NCBI GenBank assembly: GCA_904419105.1
Contig: CAJFQR010000001.1
Coordinates: 1-52,865 of the forward strand
Length of the DNA stretch: 52,865 bases
Source: Candidatus Avimicrobium faecavium
Lineage (GTDB): Bacteria; Bacillota; Clostridia; Oscillospirales; Ruminococcaceae
Direction: 5' to 3'
Numbering within the stretch: the first letter of the stretch is position 1; every line of letters begins with the position of its first letter. The translations under genes were made by a program, and so were the position numbers. This document shows positions 32,452-40,394 of this stretch, piece after piece. A model generated the notes under the pieces. It made no database searches, was not told where the DNA came from, and was given only the letters and a program-made list of their open reading frames with translations.

Positions 32452-32480
32452 TTGACAGCCGCTTCCCGGCGGGCTATACT
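32452..32480 (+). promoter_or_regulatory. Strong promoter of the C-GCAxxG-C-C gene
   Basis: -35 TTGACA (32452-32457), 17-base spacer, -10 TATACT (32475-32480). Confidence 0.8.
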
Positions 32481-32513
32481 GTCTGATAGGATAGGAGAAA
32501 GGAGTGCATTTTT

Positions 32514-32951
32514 ATGCATCAGGTACTCAACGAAAAGATCCCCTACTTCAGCGACGACGGCCTCTCCTGCGCCGAGAGCAGCCTTCGCTGGCTCATCGAA
32601 AACGGCTATGCCGATCTGCCGCTGGACACGGTACGCATCATGACCGGCCTGCACGGCAACATGGGCCACTGTGCCAACTGCGGCGCCGTGAACGGCTGCG
32701 TGGTCGCCCTCGGGGCCAACTTCGGCCGCACCGAGGTGGGCCAGGAGATGGGTCTGCTCTACCGGCTGGTGGACGAGTTCATGGACGAGTTTGAGCGGGA
32801 GTTCGGCTCGGTCAAGTGCGCCGAGCTCTGTGCCGGCCGGGACCCGGCCTTGATGGAGCAGCAGCGCCGCTGCGCCGACATCGTCGCCGGTGCGGTGGAT
32901 ATCGCCGCCCGCCTGATCGAAAAGGGCCGTGCCGAACAGGCAGCCAACTGA
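32514..32951 (+). CDS. C-GCAxxG-C-C family probable redox protein
   Basis: 145-residue cytoplasmic protein with the conserved Cys layout of this family: LSCAESSLRWL near the start, then MGHCANCGAVNGC in the glycine-rich middle and FGSVKCAELCAG near the end. The family is thought to be redox-active because of its conserved Cys residues and selenocysteine variants. Here every such site is Cys. The spacing HCANCGAVNGC has more Cys than usual. ATG 32514 has AAAGGAG upstream and the promoter is near consensus, suggesting steady expression. Substrate unknown. Confidence 0.75.
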   Translation: MHQVLNEKIPYFSDDGLSCAESSLRWLIENGYADLPLDTVRIMTGLHGNMGHCANCGAVNGCVVALGANFGRTEVGQEMGLLYRLVDEFMDEFEREFGSVKCAELCAGRDPALMEQQRRCADIVAGAVDIAARLIEKGRAEQAAN

Positions 32952-33038
32952 TCCTGCACCCTGCGCCGGAGAGACGAGCCCTTCGCCTCCCCGGCGTATT
33001 TTTATAGAAAAATATACAATAAGGAGAGGAGGGCTGTG

Positions 33039-33782
33039 ATGTCCATGACAGATGGTCTGCTGCACCGGGCGGCGGAGCGGATCTGGCTGCTGCCGCCGGA
33101 GGAGGAACGGGACCGCCCGGTGCTGGGCTATGTCCACGGCGACCGCTGGAGCCTCCAGATCGATGCCGGGGCTTCCCCGGCCCATCTGGCTCTGTTCCAC
33201 CGGGCGCTGGCAGAGCAGGGCCTGCCCGCCCCGGCACTGGTGGTGCTCACCCATTGGCACTGGGACCACAGCTTCGGCCTTGCCGGGCTCACCTGCCCGT
33301 CGCTGGCCGGTGAGCGCACCCAGCGGGAACTGGAGCGGGTGTCCCGGTGGGGCTGGACCGAGGAGGAGATGGCCCGGCGCCTGGCCACCGGGGAAGAGAT
33401 CCCCTTCTGCGATACCCATCTCCGCCGGGAGTACCCCTGTCCCGCCGCCATTGCCGTCCGCCCGGCGGATCTGACCTTCTCGGGCCGGCTGCGGCTGGAC
33501 CTTGGCGGGGTGGTGGCGGAGCTCCTCGAGCTGCCGGATACCCACTCCGGCGACGCAGTGGCGGTGCTGCTGCCCGGGCAGAGCTTTGCCTTCTTGGGGG
33601 ATATGATCTGCGGCGACTTCTATGGCCGGGACGGCGGCTATGACCCTGCCCGCCTGCGGCAGATGCTGGCGGCGCTGGAAGCCCTCCCCTTTACCCGCTG
33701 TGTCACCGGCCACGACCTCCCGGAGGAAAAGGCCTCCCTCCTCGCCGAGCTTCGTGCCGAACTCCACCGCCTGGAGCCCTGA
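33039..33782 (+). CDS. Metallo-beta-lactamase-fold hydrolase
   Basis: 247-residue cytoplasmic enzyme of the MBL superfamily. The zinc motif is VLTHWHWDHSFGL (HxHxDH form), followed by ELPDTHSGDAVAV (third His), GDMICGDF (bridging Asp) and a C-terminal TGHD. The layout is closest to small glyoxalase-II-like MBL hydrolases. The substrate cannot be told. Start is the ATG at 33039, six bases from GAGGAGGG; an adjacent GTG at 33036 is closer to the RBS and less likely. A weak hairpin at 33797 may end the transcript. Confidence 0.87.
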   Translation: MSMTDGLLHRAAERIWLLPPEEERDRPVLGYVHGDRWSLQIDAGASPAHLALFHRALAEQGLPAPALVVLTHWHWDHSFGLAGLTCPSLAGERTQRELERVSRWGWTEEEMARRLATGEEIPFCDTHLRREYPCPAAIAVRPADLTFSGRLRLDLGGVVAELLELPDTHSGDAVAVLLPGQSFAFLGDMICGDFYGRDGGYDPARLRQMLAALEALPFTRCVTGHDLPEEKASLLAELRAELHRLEP

Positions 33783-33796
33783 CATCCCCCTTTTCC

Positions 33797-33817
33797 AAAG
33801 AGACAGACCGTCTCTTT
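33797..33817 (+). terminator. Possible terminator after the MBL gene
   Basis: AAAGAGAC (33797-33804), loop AGACC, GTCTCTTT (33810-33817). The T-tail is short. Confidence 0.45.
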
Positions 33818-33863
33818 GTACGCCTTGCCGGGCTCACCGGCGGACCCTCTTTTTCTACGACGC

Positions 33864-33910
33864 AAAAAGCCCCTCTCCCACGCCGGTTGGCGGGGAAAGG
33901 GGCTTTTTTT
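33864..33910. terminator. Terminator between convergent MBL and MarR operons
   Basis: AAAAAGCCCC (33864-33873) pairs with GGGGCTTTTT (33899-33908), with a long loop that may fold further. A/T runs on both sides allow two-way use. Confidence 0.7.
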
Positions 33911-33919
33911 GCAGAGGAC

Positions 33920-34252
33920 TCAGGCCATGGTCGGCAGGCTCTTTCTCAGAAAGACCCAGGTCAGGCCGGGCACCAGCAGCGACCCGATGGCCGAAGCGCC
34001 GATGGCCAGAGCCAGGCCGGTGCCGCCGGTGAGGCCGCCGTAGACGCCGGTGACGAAGGACAGGGCATAGCAGCCGCAGAGGATCGGGAAGCCGATCTTC
34101 CGCCGGGGTACCAGCAGTACCACCAGCGCGGCGATCTCGACGACGGCAAGCACCACCGACGGAATGCGCCCTTCCATCAGGTTGAGGACGGTGGTGGCGG
34201 AGCAGAGCAGGATGGCAAAGACGAGCCAGATCTTGGCAGAACGGGTGAGCAT
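33920..34252 (-). CDS. Small integral membrane protein, unknown function
   Basis: 110-residue protein with four hydrophobic segments (about residues 9-27, 33-48, 55-73 and 78-98), a basic RRK in the middle loop and VFLRKSLPTMA at the C-terminus. I do not recognise a family. The ATG at 34252 is chosen because AAAAGGAG lies ten bases upstream; a further upstream ATG (34273) has no RBS and would overlap that site. It follows the MarR gene by 60 bases on the same strand and is probably part of the MarR-controlled transcript, so a small efflux or membrane-stress role is possible but unproven. Confidence 0.65.
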   Translation of the reverse strand: MLTRSAKIWLVFAILLCSATTVLNLMEGRIPSVVLAVVEIAALVVLLVPRRKIGFPILCGCYALSFVTGVYGGLTGGTGLALAIGASAIGSLLVPGLTWVFLRKSLPTMA

Positions 34253-34312
34253 AGGGCAAAATCTCCTTTTCATTAGTATCGCTAAAATATGGGTGAATGG
34301 ACGGGCAAACAG

Positions 34313-34801
34313 TCAGCGTCCGGAGCCGCCGGGCAGGTCTCCGGGGCTCTCCGGCCGGGCCGGAGACTGGGAGGCATGGCGCATCTGGTGTACCAGCTTG
34401 GCCAGCAGTGGGAACAGGGTCTGCCGCTCCGCCTCGGTGAGGCCGGAGAGCATCTGCCGGTCCCACTCGGCAAAGAGTCCCCGGCATCCGGCCAGAGCCT
34501 CCTCCCCGGCGGGGGTCAACCGCAGGGAGGTGCTCCGCCGGTCCGCCGGATTCGGGCTCCGGGCAAGCAGCCCCCTCTCCTCTAACTTTTGCAGGCTGCG
34601 GGCGGTGTGGCCGCTGTCCGCCCGGGTGGCGGCAGCGATCTCCGACGGGGTGGCGCCCTGCCGCTCCCCAACGGCCCGCAAAAAGAGGTAGAGCCCCGGT
34701 GTGAGCCCATAGGCGGCCAGCCTCTCGCTCAGGTAGGCGGAGAGGTCGCTGCGCAGCAGGCTGATGAGCCCGCCGAGGGTTTCCAGTGGTCGGTGTTCCA
34801 T
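34313..34801 (-). CDS. MarR-family transcriptional regulator
   Basis: 162-residue winged-helix regulator. The HTH is ATPSEIAAATRADSGHTARSLQKLEERGLLAR and the wing carries the family signature NPADRRSTSLRLTPAGEEAL. Helices on either side would form the dimer. The C-terminus ends in a Pro/Ser/Gly tail. Two copies of the palindrome TGACTAwGTCA overlap its promoter at 34827-34868, so it is very likely autoregulated. It is first gene of an operon with a small membrane protein. Ligand unknown. ATG 34801 follows AAAGGGGG. Confidence 0.88.
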   Translation of the reverse strand: MEHRPLETLGGLISLLRSDLSAYLSERLAAYGLTPGLYLFLRAVGERQGATPSEIAAATRADSGHTARSLQKLEERGLLARSPNPADRRSTSLRLTPAGEEALAGCRGLFAEWDRQMLSGLTEAERQTLFPLLAKLVHQMRHASQSPARPESPGDLPGGSGR

Positions 34802-34826
34802 GAAAAGTGCCCCCTTTCGATTTGTC

Positions 34827-34869
34827 TGACTATGTCAGTTATTTTATCGCAATTATCTGACTAAGTCAA
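34827..34869 (-). promoter_or_regulatory. marR promoter with two palindromic operators
   Basis: On the minus strand, -35 TTGACT (34864-34869), 17-base spacer, -10 TAAAAT (34841-34846). TGACTAAGTCA (34858-34868) overlaps the -35 and TGACTATGTCA (34827-34837) lies just after the -10. Centres are 31 bases apart, about three helical turns. Confidence 0.75.
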
Positions 34870-35091
34870 CTGTTTTCCGGGCAAATTTACAAACTGTTCA
34901 TATTTGTTCTGCGTCTCCTGTCTTCCGGCATCTTTGCCAAAAGAGGCCTGCCCTCTTTGACAGAAGGGAGAAAAGCCGGTTCTCACAATGGACAAAGAGG
35001 TGAAATTGTCCCTTGCGGGACTGCGATTTTTCCTCTTCTGCCGGAAAACATCCACGCCTTTTGTGCAGCTTTTGCAGCTTACCTTTTGCAT
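34870..35091. other. Non-coding gap between marR and the unknown gene at 35168
   Basis: About 220 bases. It contains an imperfect AAGAGG...CCTCTT-type repeat near 34940-34965 and a short unsupported reading frame. Nothing else recognised. Confidence 0.4.
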
Positions 35092-35119
35092 AAAAAAGAA
35101 CGCCCGGGTGAAGGCGTTC
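35092..35119 (-). terminator. Intrinsic terminator after the unknown gene at 35168
   Basis: GAACGCC (35098-35104) pairs with GGCGTTC (35113-35119). On the minus strand six T follow (35092-35097). Confidence 0.75.
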
Positions 35120-35167
35120 GCTAGTGGAGTATGCTGATGGAAGAGGCCTGCCGGGGAGTGAAACCGG

Positions 35168-35617
35168 CTATTGCCCCGGCGGGAAGAGGCCATCCCCTTC
35201 GCTGACGCTGAACCCTTCCGGGTACCGGGCCAGCACCTGCCGAAGGAAGGCGGCGTCCTCCGGGTCGCGGAGGGAGACCGCCAGCTCGGTGCCGTAGTGC
35301 TGGCTCCAGAGGTCACAGCGGCTGTTTTTCGCGTGTATGGTGAAAAACCGGGTCATTTTGGGATAGCCGCTGCCGTCCGCCGGAGGCGCGGCCAGAAGGG
35401 CAGTCCGGAGCTCCCGTGTCAGAGTTCCGCGGGCCACCCGCTCCCAGCCCTCAGCGGTAACGGGGCCAAGGGCGGCGGCGAGCCGGAGCTCGGCGCTCTC
35501 CTCCGGCCAGAGGCGCAGTTCCACCGGATCCCCCACCCGGAGCAGGCGCCCCATCACCGTCTGCCACCAGTCCGATGGGAGGCGGCTGTCGATGAGTTGG
35601 ATGAAAAAATCGGTCAA
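35168..35617 (-). CDS. Hypothetical protein, 149 residues
   Basis: No family recognised. The sequence MTDFFIQLIDSRLPSDWWQ continues with GDPVELRLWPEESAELRLAAALG, PKMTRFFTIHAKNSRCDLWSQHYGTEL and a C-terminal DPEDAAFLRQVLARYPEGFSVSEGDGLF. It has no signal peptide and reads as a soluble alpha/beta protein. The start is a TTG at 35617 after AGGGAAGGG, which is slightly close, so the exact start is uncertain. It has its own terminator and is divergent from the MATE gene. Coding is supported by high third-position GC. Confidence 0.6.
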   Translation of the reverse strand: MTDFFIQLIDSRLPSDWWQTVMGRLLRVGDPVELRLWPEESAELRLAAALGPVTAEGWERVARGTLTRELRTALLAAPPADGSGYPKMTRFFTIHAKNSRCDLWSQHYGTELAVSLRDPEDAAFLRQVLARYPEGFSVSEGDGLFPPGQ

Positions 35618-35683
35618 TTCCCTTCCCTCTCAATCCGCCGGATTCCCGGCTATTTAAGATAAGGATACCATCTTTCCAGCGGC

Positions 35684-35712
35684 TTAACAAGCCGGGAATT
35701 TTGTGGTATACT
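35684..35712 (+). promoter_or_regulatory. Promoter of the MATE exporter
   Basis: -35 TTAACA (35684-35689), 17-base spacer, -10 TATACT (35707-35712), with TGG before the -10. Confidence 0.7.
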
Positions 35713-35743
35713 GTTTTTAATACAGGAATATGAGATCGCTGCA

Positions 35744-35774
35744 CCCGCCGGCGGAACCGGCGGGAAGTTTTTTT
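35744..35774 (+). promoter_or_regulatory. Terminator hairpin in the MATE leader (candidate attenuator)
   Basis: CCCGCCGG (35744-35751), loop CGGAA, CCGGCGGG (35757-35764), three bases, then seven T (35768-35774). This is a full intrinsic terminator placed between the promoter and the ribosome binding site. A weak CTGT/ACAG pair lies just upstream (35711-35725). The leader is only about 80 bases, so any control would be by a compact RNA or an RNA-binding protein. Confidence 0.6.
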
Positions 35775-35795
35775 GTGAAACGGGAGGGACTGGAT

Positions 35796-37205
35796 TTGCA
35801 GCAGGATAAACCGGAAATTTTTGAGAGGATGGCCATACCCCGGGCGGTAGCCACACTGGCGGTGCCTACCATCCTCAGCTCGCTGGTGACGGTACTCTAC
35901 AACCTGGCGGATACCTACTTTGTGGCACTGCTGGGCGACCCGGTGCAGAATGCCGCCGTTACGCTGGCGGCGCCGGTGATGCTGGCCTTCAATGCTATTA
36001 ACAACCTGTTCGGTGTTGGCAGTTCGAGTATGATGAGCCGGGCACTGGGCCGGAAAGACTATGAGCGTGTGGAAAAGGGGTCCACCTTTGGGATCTGGTG
36101 CGCCATCTTCTGCGGACTGATCTTCTCTATCGGGTGCACCATTTTTAAGGGGCCGCTGCTGTCCCTTCTCGGGGCGGATGCCACCACTTCTGCTGCAACT
36201 GATGCCTATATGTTCTGGACGGTGAATATTGGCGCGGCGCCGGCTATCCTCAATGTGGTGATGGCTTACCTGGTCCGGGCCGAGGGTAGTGCCATGCATG
36301 CCAGCATCGGCACGATGAGCGGTTGCCTGCTCAACATCGTCCTCGATCCGATCTTTGTGCTGCCCTGGGGACTGAATATGGGGGCCGCCGGGGCGGGACT
36401 GGCCACCTTCCTCTCCAACTGTGTGGCCTGTGGGTACTTCTTTGTGTTGCTCACCGTCCGGCGGGGGCATACGTATGTGTGCTACGATATCCGCAAACTC
36501 AGCTTTGAGCCCTCCATCGTCCGGGAGGTGTGCATGGTGGGCATCCCGGCCTCGATCCAGAACCTGCTCAATGTCACCGGCATGACTATCCTCAATAATC
36601 TGGCCTCTGCCTATGGAGCCACAGCTGTGGCGGCTATGGGCATCGCACAGAAGGTCAACCAGGTGCCATTTCAGGTCTCCAACGGCCTCTCTCAGGGGAT
36701 CATGCCGCTGGTGAGCTACAACTACGCCAGTGACAATATCCCCCGGATGAAGAAGAGTTTCCTCTTCGCGGCTCGGCTGGCGGTGACCTGTCTGGCCTGT
36801 GTCTCGCTGCTCTACTACATTTTCGCTCCACAGGTGGTGAGCCTGTTTATGGAGAATCCGGAGATTGTGGAGACCGGAACCCGATTCCTGCGAGGCTTCT
36901 GCCTGGCACTGCCCTTCCAGTGTATGGACTTTCTGGCGGTGGCGGTGTTCCAAGCGGTAGGCCTGGGTAAAAATGCCCTTGCCTTCGCGCTGCTGCGCAA
37001 GGTGGTGCTGGAGATCCCGGCTCTGCTGCTGCTCAATTTCCTCTTCCCGCTTTACGGGCTGGCCTATGCCCAGTTCACCGCCGAACTGTGCCTGGCCATC
37101 GCTGCGGTGGTAATGCTGGTCAAGTTGTTCCGGCAGCTGGAGCTGGAGCATGAGGGCCGCCTGGCCCGGGTCCGGGAGGCCATGGCCGGGGAGCAGACCG
37201 AGTAG
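35796..37205 (+). CDS. MATE-family multidrug/metabolite exporter
   Basis: 469-residue membrane transporter with twelve segments in two homologous halves. The start QQDKPEIFERMAIPRAVATLAVPTI, then LYNLADTYFVALLGD and FGVGSSSMMSRALGRKD, are typical of the clostridial NorM/DinF-like branch, which uses a cation gradient to expel drugs or metabolites. The start is the TTG at 35796, seven bases after GGGAGGG; an in-frame ATG at 35730 has no RBS and would read through the leader hairpin. The next gene is 158 bases away and has its own promoter. Substrate unknown. Confidence 0.88.
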   Translation: MQQDKPEIFERMAIPRAVATLAVPTILSSLVTVLYNLADTYFVALLGDPVQNAAVTLAAPVMLAFNAINNLFGVGSSSMMSRALGRKDYERVEKGSTFGIWCAIFCGLIFSIGCTIFKGPLLSLLGADATTSAATDAYMFWTVNIGAAPAILNVVMAYLVRAEGSAMHASIGTMSGCLLNIVLDPIFVLPWGLNMGAAGAGLATFLSNCVACGYFFVLLTVRRGHTYVCYDIRKLSFEPSIVREVCMVGIPASIQNLLNVTGMTILNNLASAYGATAVAAMGIAQKVNQVPFQVSNGLSQGIMPLVSYNYASDNIPRMKKSFLFAARLAVTCLACVSLLYYIFAPQVVSLFMENPEIVETGTRFLRGFCLALPFQCMDFLAVAVFQAVGLGKNALAFALLRKVVLEIPALLLLNFLFPLYGLAYAQFTAELCLAIAAVVMLVKLFRQLELEHEGRLARVREAMAGEQTE

Positions 37206-37256
37206 ATTGCCAAAGATTTCACGCTCTGCTGGTGCTTTTTCGGTGAAAAACCCATC

Positions 37257-37285
37257 TTGCCACCAGGCGCCGGCTGTGGTATCCT
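37257..37285 (+). promoter_or_regulatory. Promoter of the FprA gene
   Basis: -35 TTGCCA (37257-37262), 17-base spacer, -10 TATCCT (37280-37285), with TGG before the -10. Confidence 0.6.
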
Positions 37286-37363
37286 ATTGTAGAGGACTAA
37301 ATCAGTATAGTTTCCCGCCCAATAGGCGCAGAATAGACTAAAAATATAAGGAAGGTGCTTACG

Positions 37364-38563
37364 ATGCAGAATATCCGCCCTGTGACCGACAGCGTGATCT
37401 GGGTCGGCGCCAGTGACCGGCGTCTGGCTCTCTTTGAGAATATGTTCCCGGTGCCCGATGGGGTATCCTACAACAGCTATGTGATCCTGGATGAGAAGGT
37501 AGCCATTCTGGACACCGCCGACTCCAGCGTGACCGCCCAGTATCTGGAGAATGTGGCCGCCGCCCTGGGCGACCGGCAGCCGGACTACCTGATCGTCAAC
37601 CACATGGAGCCGGACCACTGCGCCAACATCGAGGAGCTCTGCCGCCGCTACCCCGGCATGAAGCTGGTGGGCAACAGCAAGACTTTCGGCCTGATGGCCC
37701 AGTTCTACGACTTCCCGATGGAGGAGCGGATGATCACCGTCAAGGAGCGGGATATCCTGGATCTGGGGCATCACAAGCTCACCTTTGTAATGGCGCCGAT
37801 GGTCCACTGGCCGGAGGCCATGATGACCTACGACACCACCGAGAAGATCCTCTTCTCCGCCGACGCCTTCGGCAGCTTTGGGGCGCTGGATGGGGTGCTC
37901 TTCAGCGACGAGCACCTGGACTTCAAGGCGCTCCACGGCGAGATGCGCCGCTACTACTCCAACATCGTCGGCAAGTACGGCATGCAGGTGCAGGCGGTGC
38001 TGAAAAAGGCCTCGGCGCTGGACATCGCCGTCATCTGCCCGCTGCACGGCGCCGTCTGGCGCAAAGACCTGGGCTGGCTGCTGGATCTCTACCAGAAGTG
38101 GAGCACCTATGCCCCCGAGGAGCAGACAGTGGCCATCTTCTATGGGTCGATGTACGGCAACACCGCCTCGGTGGCCGATCTGCTGGCGGCCAAGCTGGTG
38201 GCCGGCGGCGCCCGGGGCGTCACCGTCCGGGATGTATCCAAGACCGATGTGTCCTACCTGGTGAGCGATGTGTTCCGGGCGAGCACGCTGGTGTTCGCCG
38301 CGCCGACCTATAACAACGGCCTCTACCCGAAGATGGCCAATTTCATCGAGGATCTGGCGGCCCTCAATGTCCAGAACCGCCGCTGCGCCCTTATCGAGAA
38401 TGGCTCCTGGGCGCCCCAGTCGGGCAAGATCATGGCCGGGAAGCTGGCGGAGATGAAGGATATGGAGCTGCTGGCTGAGCCCTTCACCCTGCGGTCGGCG
38501 ATGAAGGAGAGCCAGATGGAGGCTCTGGACAAGCTGGCCAAGGCGATCCTGGCCACCCTGTAA
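37364..38563 (+). CDS. fprA: FprA-type flavodiiron protein (A-type flavoprotein)
   Basis: 399-residue cytoplasmic enzyme reducing O2 to water and/or NO to N2O, protecting anaerobes. The MBL-fold di-iron domain has all ligands: H80, E82, D84 and H85 in NHMEPDHC, H148, D167 in FSADAFG, and H228 in PLHG. The flavodoxin domain starts near residue 255 with VAIFYGSMYGNTASVADLL, the FMN-phosphate loop, and AAPTYNNGLYP follows. No rubredoxin or flavin reductase domain is fused, so it is the simple class A form. ATG 37364 follows AAGGAAGG; an upstream GTG at 37355 overlaps the RBS. A very strong terminator follows. Confidence 0.93.
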   Translation: MQNIRPVTDSVIWVGASDRRLALFENMFPVPDGVSYNSYVILDEKVAILDTADSSVTAQYLENVAAALGDRQPDYLIVNHMEPDHCANIEELCRRYPGMKLVGNSKTFGLMAQFYDFPMEERMITVKERDILDLGHHKLTFVMAPMVHWPEAMMTYDTTEKILFSADAFGSFGALDGVLFSDEHLDFKALHGEMRRYYSNIVGKYGMQVQAVLKKASALDIAVICPLHGAVWRKDLGWLLDLYQKWSTYAPEEQTVAIFYGSMYGNTASVADLLAAKLVAGGARGVTVRDVSKTDVSYLVSDVFRASTLVFAAPTYNNGLYPKMANFIEDLAALNVQNRRCALIENGSWAPQSGKIMAGKLAEMKDMELLAEPFTLRSAMKESQMEALDKLAKAILATL

Positions 38564-38584
38564 CTCGAAAAAACACAACCGGAC

Positions 38585-38622
38585 AGGAGGCTCTTCCACT
38601 TTTGTGGAAGAGCCTCCTTTTT
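38585..38622 (+). terminator. Intrinsic terminator after fprA
   Basis: AGGAGGCTCTTCCAC (38585-38599), loop TTTT, GTGGAAGAGCCTCCT (38604-38618), then T. Fifteen-base perfect stem. Confidence 0.92.
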
Positions 38623-38719
38623 GTTTACAAAAGAGAACTGTCAACCCCGGGGACGGTTTTGTGAAAGATGCAAAAAAATGACGGCGTAAGTTTGGCCCCT
38701 GCAAAAACGGCGCTTTCGA

Positions 38720-38747
38720 TTGACAAAGTGCCGGGGGGGGGTATAAT
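38720..38747 (+). promoter_or_regulatory. Consensus promoter of APC permease 3
   Basis: -35 TTGACA (38720-38725), 16-base spacer with a run of nine G, -10 TATAAT (38742-38747). The G-run could vary in length and so change promoter strength. Confidence 0.8.
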
Positions 38748-38830
38748 GACAATATAAAAGCCAAAAATCCCCGGCTTTTGCAGGATTTTTAAGGCAGCCT
38801 GCACAAACCCGGGAGGGGGATGCGGGCTGA

Positions 38831-38865
38831 GGCGGAGAGAGGGCCGGCACAGCGGCCGCTCCGCC
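38831..38865 (+). promoter_or_regulatory. Two-tier hairpin in the leader of APC permease 3
   Basis: GGCGGAG (38831-38837) pairs with CTCCGCC (38859-38865). Inside, GGCCG (38842-38846) pairs with CGGCC (38853-38857). There is no T-run, so it is not a terminator. It lies about 14 bases before the RBS. Confidence 0.45.
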
Positions 38866-38894
38866 AGGCAGAAAAAAGAAAGAGGCGAATGTAT

Positions 38895-40211
38895 ATGCAG
38901 AATCAAAAGAAGATGAGCCTGTTCGACCTGACCTTTATGGCGATCGGCGGCATCATCGGCGCCGGTATCTTCTCGATGGTGGGTACCGGCATCGCCACCA
39001 CCGGGCGCAGCGTGGCGCTGGCTCTGGTGGTGGGTATGATCTTTACCATGTCCCAGCAGATCCGGTACATCTTCACCTCGTCGATGTTCCAGCTCTCCGG
39101 CGGTATGTACTCCCAGAACGCACTGGTACTCTCGCCGTTCATGTCCGGCGTCAGCGGCATCGTCACAACGATCTCCTCGGTGAGCTTCTCGGTCTTCGGC
39201 ATCTCGATGGCCCAGTATCTCAGCGACCTGTTCCCGGTGCTGGCCCCCTATCAGGTGCCGGTGGCCTGCCTGGTGCTGGTGCTCTTCTTCGTCCTTGGCT
39301 CCACCGGGGCGGAGATCTTCGCCAAGGCGATCAACGCGCTGGGCATTCTCAAGTTCATCGCGCTGGCGCTGTTCATCGGCTTCGGCCTGACCAAGGTGCA
39401 GATGGGCGGCTTTGAGGGCGAGCCCTACTTCATCAACGGCAGTGTCAGCTTCCTGACCGCCGTGGCGCTTATGTCCTTCACCTGCAACGGCGCCACCAAC
39501 ATCATCAACGTCCAGGGCATCGCCGAAAACCCGAAGAAAAACATCCCGAAGGCCTTCTTCATCGCCTCGATCCTGGTGGCGGGCGTCTACTTCCTGCTGG
39601 GCTTTGTGGCCTCCAGCATCGCCCCCTACTCCGAGGTAGCCGGCCAGAACCTGGGCTTTATGGCCGAGATGGTCCTGCCCGGCCCGCTGTTCATCTTCTT
39701 CATCGTCGGCGGCGCCATGTGCTCGTTGTCCACGGCTCTGCTCGGCGGTGTTTCCAGCTATCCCTACATGATTATGGGTATTGCCGAGGACGGCTGGCTG
39801 CCCGGCTTCTTTAAGAAGAAGCTCAATGTCGTTGTCATTCTGGCGGTGCTGTCCATTCTGCCGGTGATCGGAGGCTTCACGCTGGACAACATCGTTTCGA
39901 TGATGCTGGTGCCCGGTATGGTGATCGGCGCTCTGGCCAATGTGCAGGCGATGAACCTGCCCGAGCGCTATCCCGAGCAGTGGGCCAACAGCGGCCTGAA
40001 GTGCTCGCCGGCCTTCTACCGGTTCCTGATGGTGGTGTCCATCATCACCTCGCTGATGACCGGCTTCTTCTCCCTCACCAGCCTGACGCTGCCGCTGGCC
40101 ATCGGTACCGTGGTGGCCACTGCGCTGATCTTTGTCTGGGCGTGGATCCGGCTCAAGAGCGGCAAGGTGAACATCGTCACCACCCAGGATATGGACCCGG
40201 AAAATCTGTGA
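38895..40211 (+). CDS. APC-superfamily amino acid permease, subgroup B, copy 1
   Basis: 438-residue transporter with about twelve membrane helices. MSLFDLTFMAIGGIIGAGIFSMVGTGIATTGRSVALAL is the APC first-helix region with the substrate-binding GAGIF. SFTCNGATNIINVQGIAENPKKNIPKA is the helix 6 region. The end RLKSGKVNIVTTQDMD is shared with the two copies at 43382 and 45130. It is distantly related to the subgroup A permeases at 8.2-11.2 kb. ATG 38895 is nine bases from AAAGAGG; an ATG at 38889 is too close. It has its own promoter and terminator. Substrate unknown. Confidence 0.87.
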   Translation: MQNQKKMSLFDLTFMAIGGIIGAGIFSMVGTGIATTGRSVALALVVGMIFTMSQQIRYIFTSSMFQLSGGMYSQNALVLSPFMSGVSGIVTTISSVSFSVFGISMAQYLSDLFPVLAPYQVPVACLVLVLFFVLGSTGAEIFAKAINALGILKFIALALFIGFGLTKVQMGGFEGEPYFINGSVSFLTAVALMSFTCNGATNIINVQGIAENPKKNIPKAFFIASILVAGVYFLLGFVASSIAPYSEVAGQNLGFMAEMVLPGPLFIFFIVGGAMCSLSTALLGGVSSYPYMIMGIAEDGWLPGFFKKKLNVVVILAVLSILPVIGGFTLDNIVSMMLVPGMVIGALANVQAMNLPERYPEQWANSGLKCSPAFYRFLMVVSIITSLMTGFFSLTSLTLPLAIGTVVATALIFVWAWIRLKSGKVNIVTTQDMDPENL

Positions 40212-40253
40212 ATTTCCCCCTGCGAAAGACGGAACGCATTCCTCTTATACCAG

Positions 40254-40282
40254 AAAAGGGCGCCCGACCAGCGCCCTTTTTT
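40254..40282 (+). terminator. Intrinsic terminator after APC permease 3
   Basis: AAAAGGGCGC (40254-40263), seven-base loop, GCGCCCTTTT (40271-40280), then T. Confidence 0.87.
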
Positions 40283-40337
40283 GGTGCCCTTGGGCGGATC
40301 GGCGGGAGGACAGGGGGAAATTTGGCCAAGCCAGCCC

Positions 40338-40366
40338 TTTACAGCCCAGCCCCGGGACGGTATACT
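40338..40366 (+). promoter_or_regulatory. Promoter of the secreted unknown gene
   Basis: -35 TTTACA (40338-40343), 17-base spacer, -10 TATACT (40361-40366). Confidence 0.65.
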
Positions 40367-40394
40367 GGAGAAAAGAGGAAAAGGGGGCGCTGTA

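Noticed and set aside
34988..35116. Plus-strand frame of about 42 codons starting MDKEVKLSLAG
   Set aside because: No Shine-Dalgarno upstream, and the end overlaps a minus-strand terminator.
35730..35795. N-terminal extension of the MATE gene to an ATG at 35730
   Set aside because: No RBS, and it would translate through the leader terminator; the family start matches the TTG at 35796.
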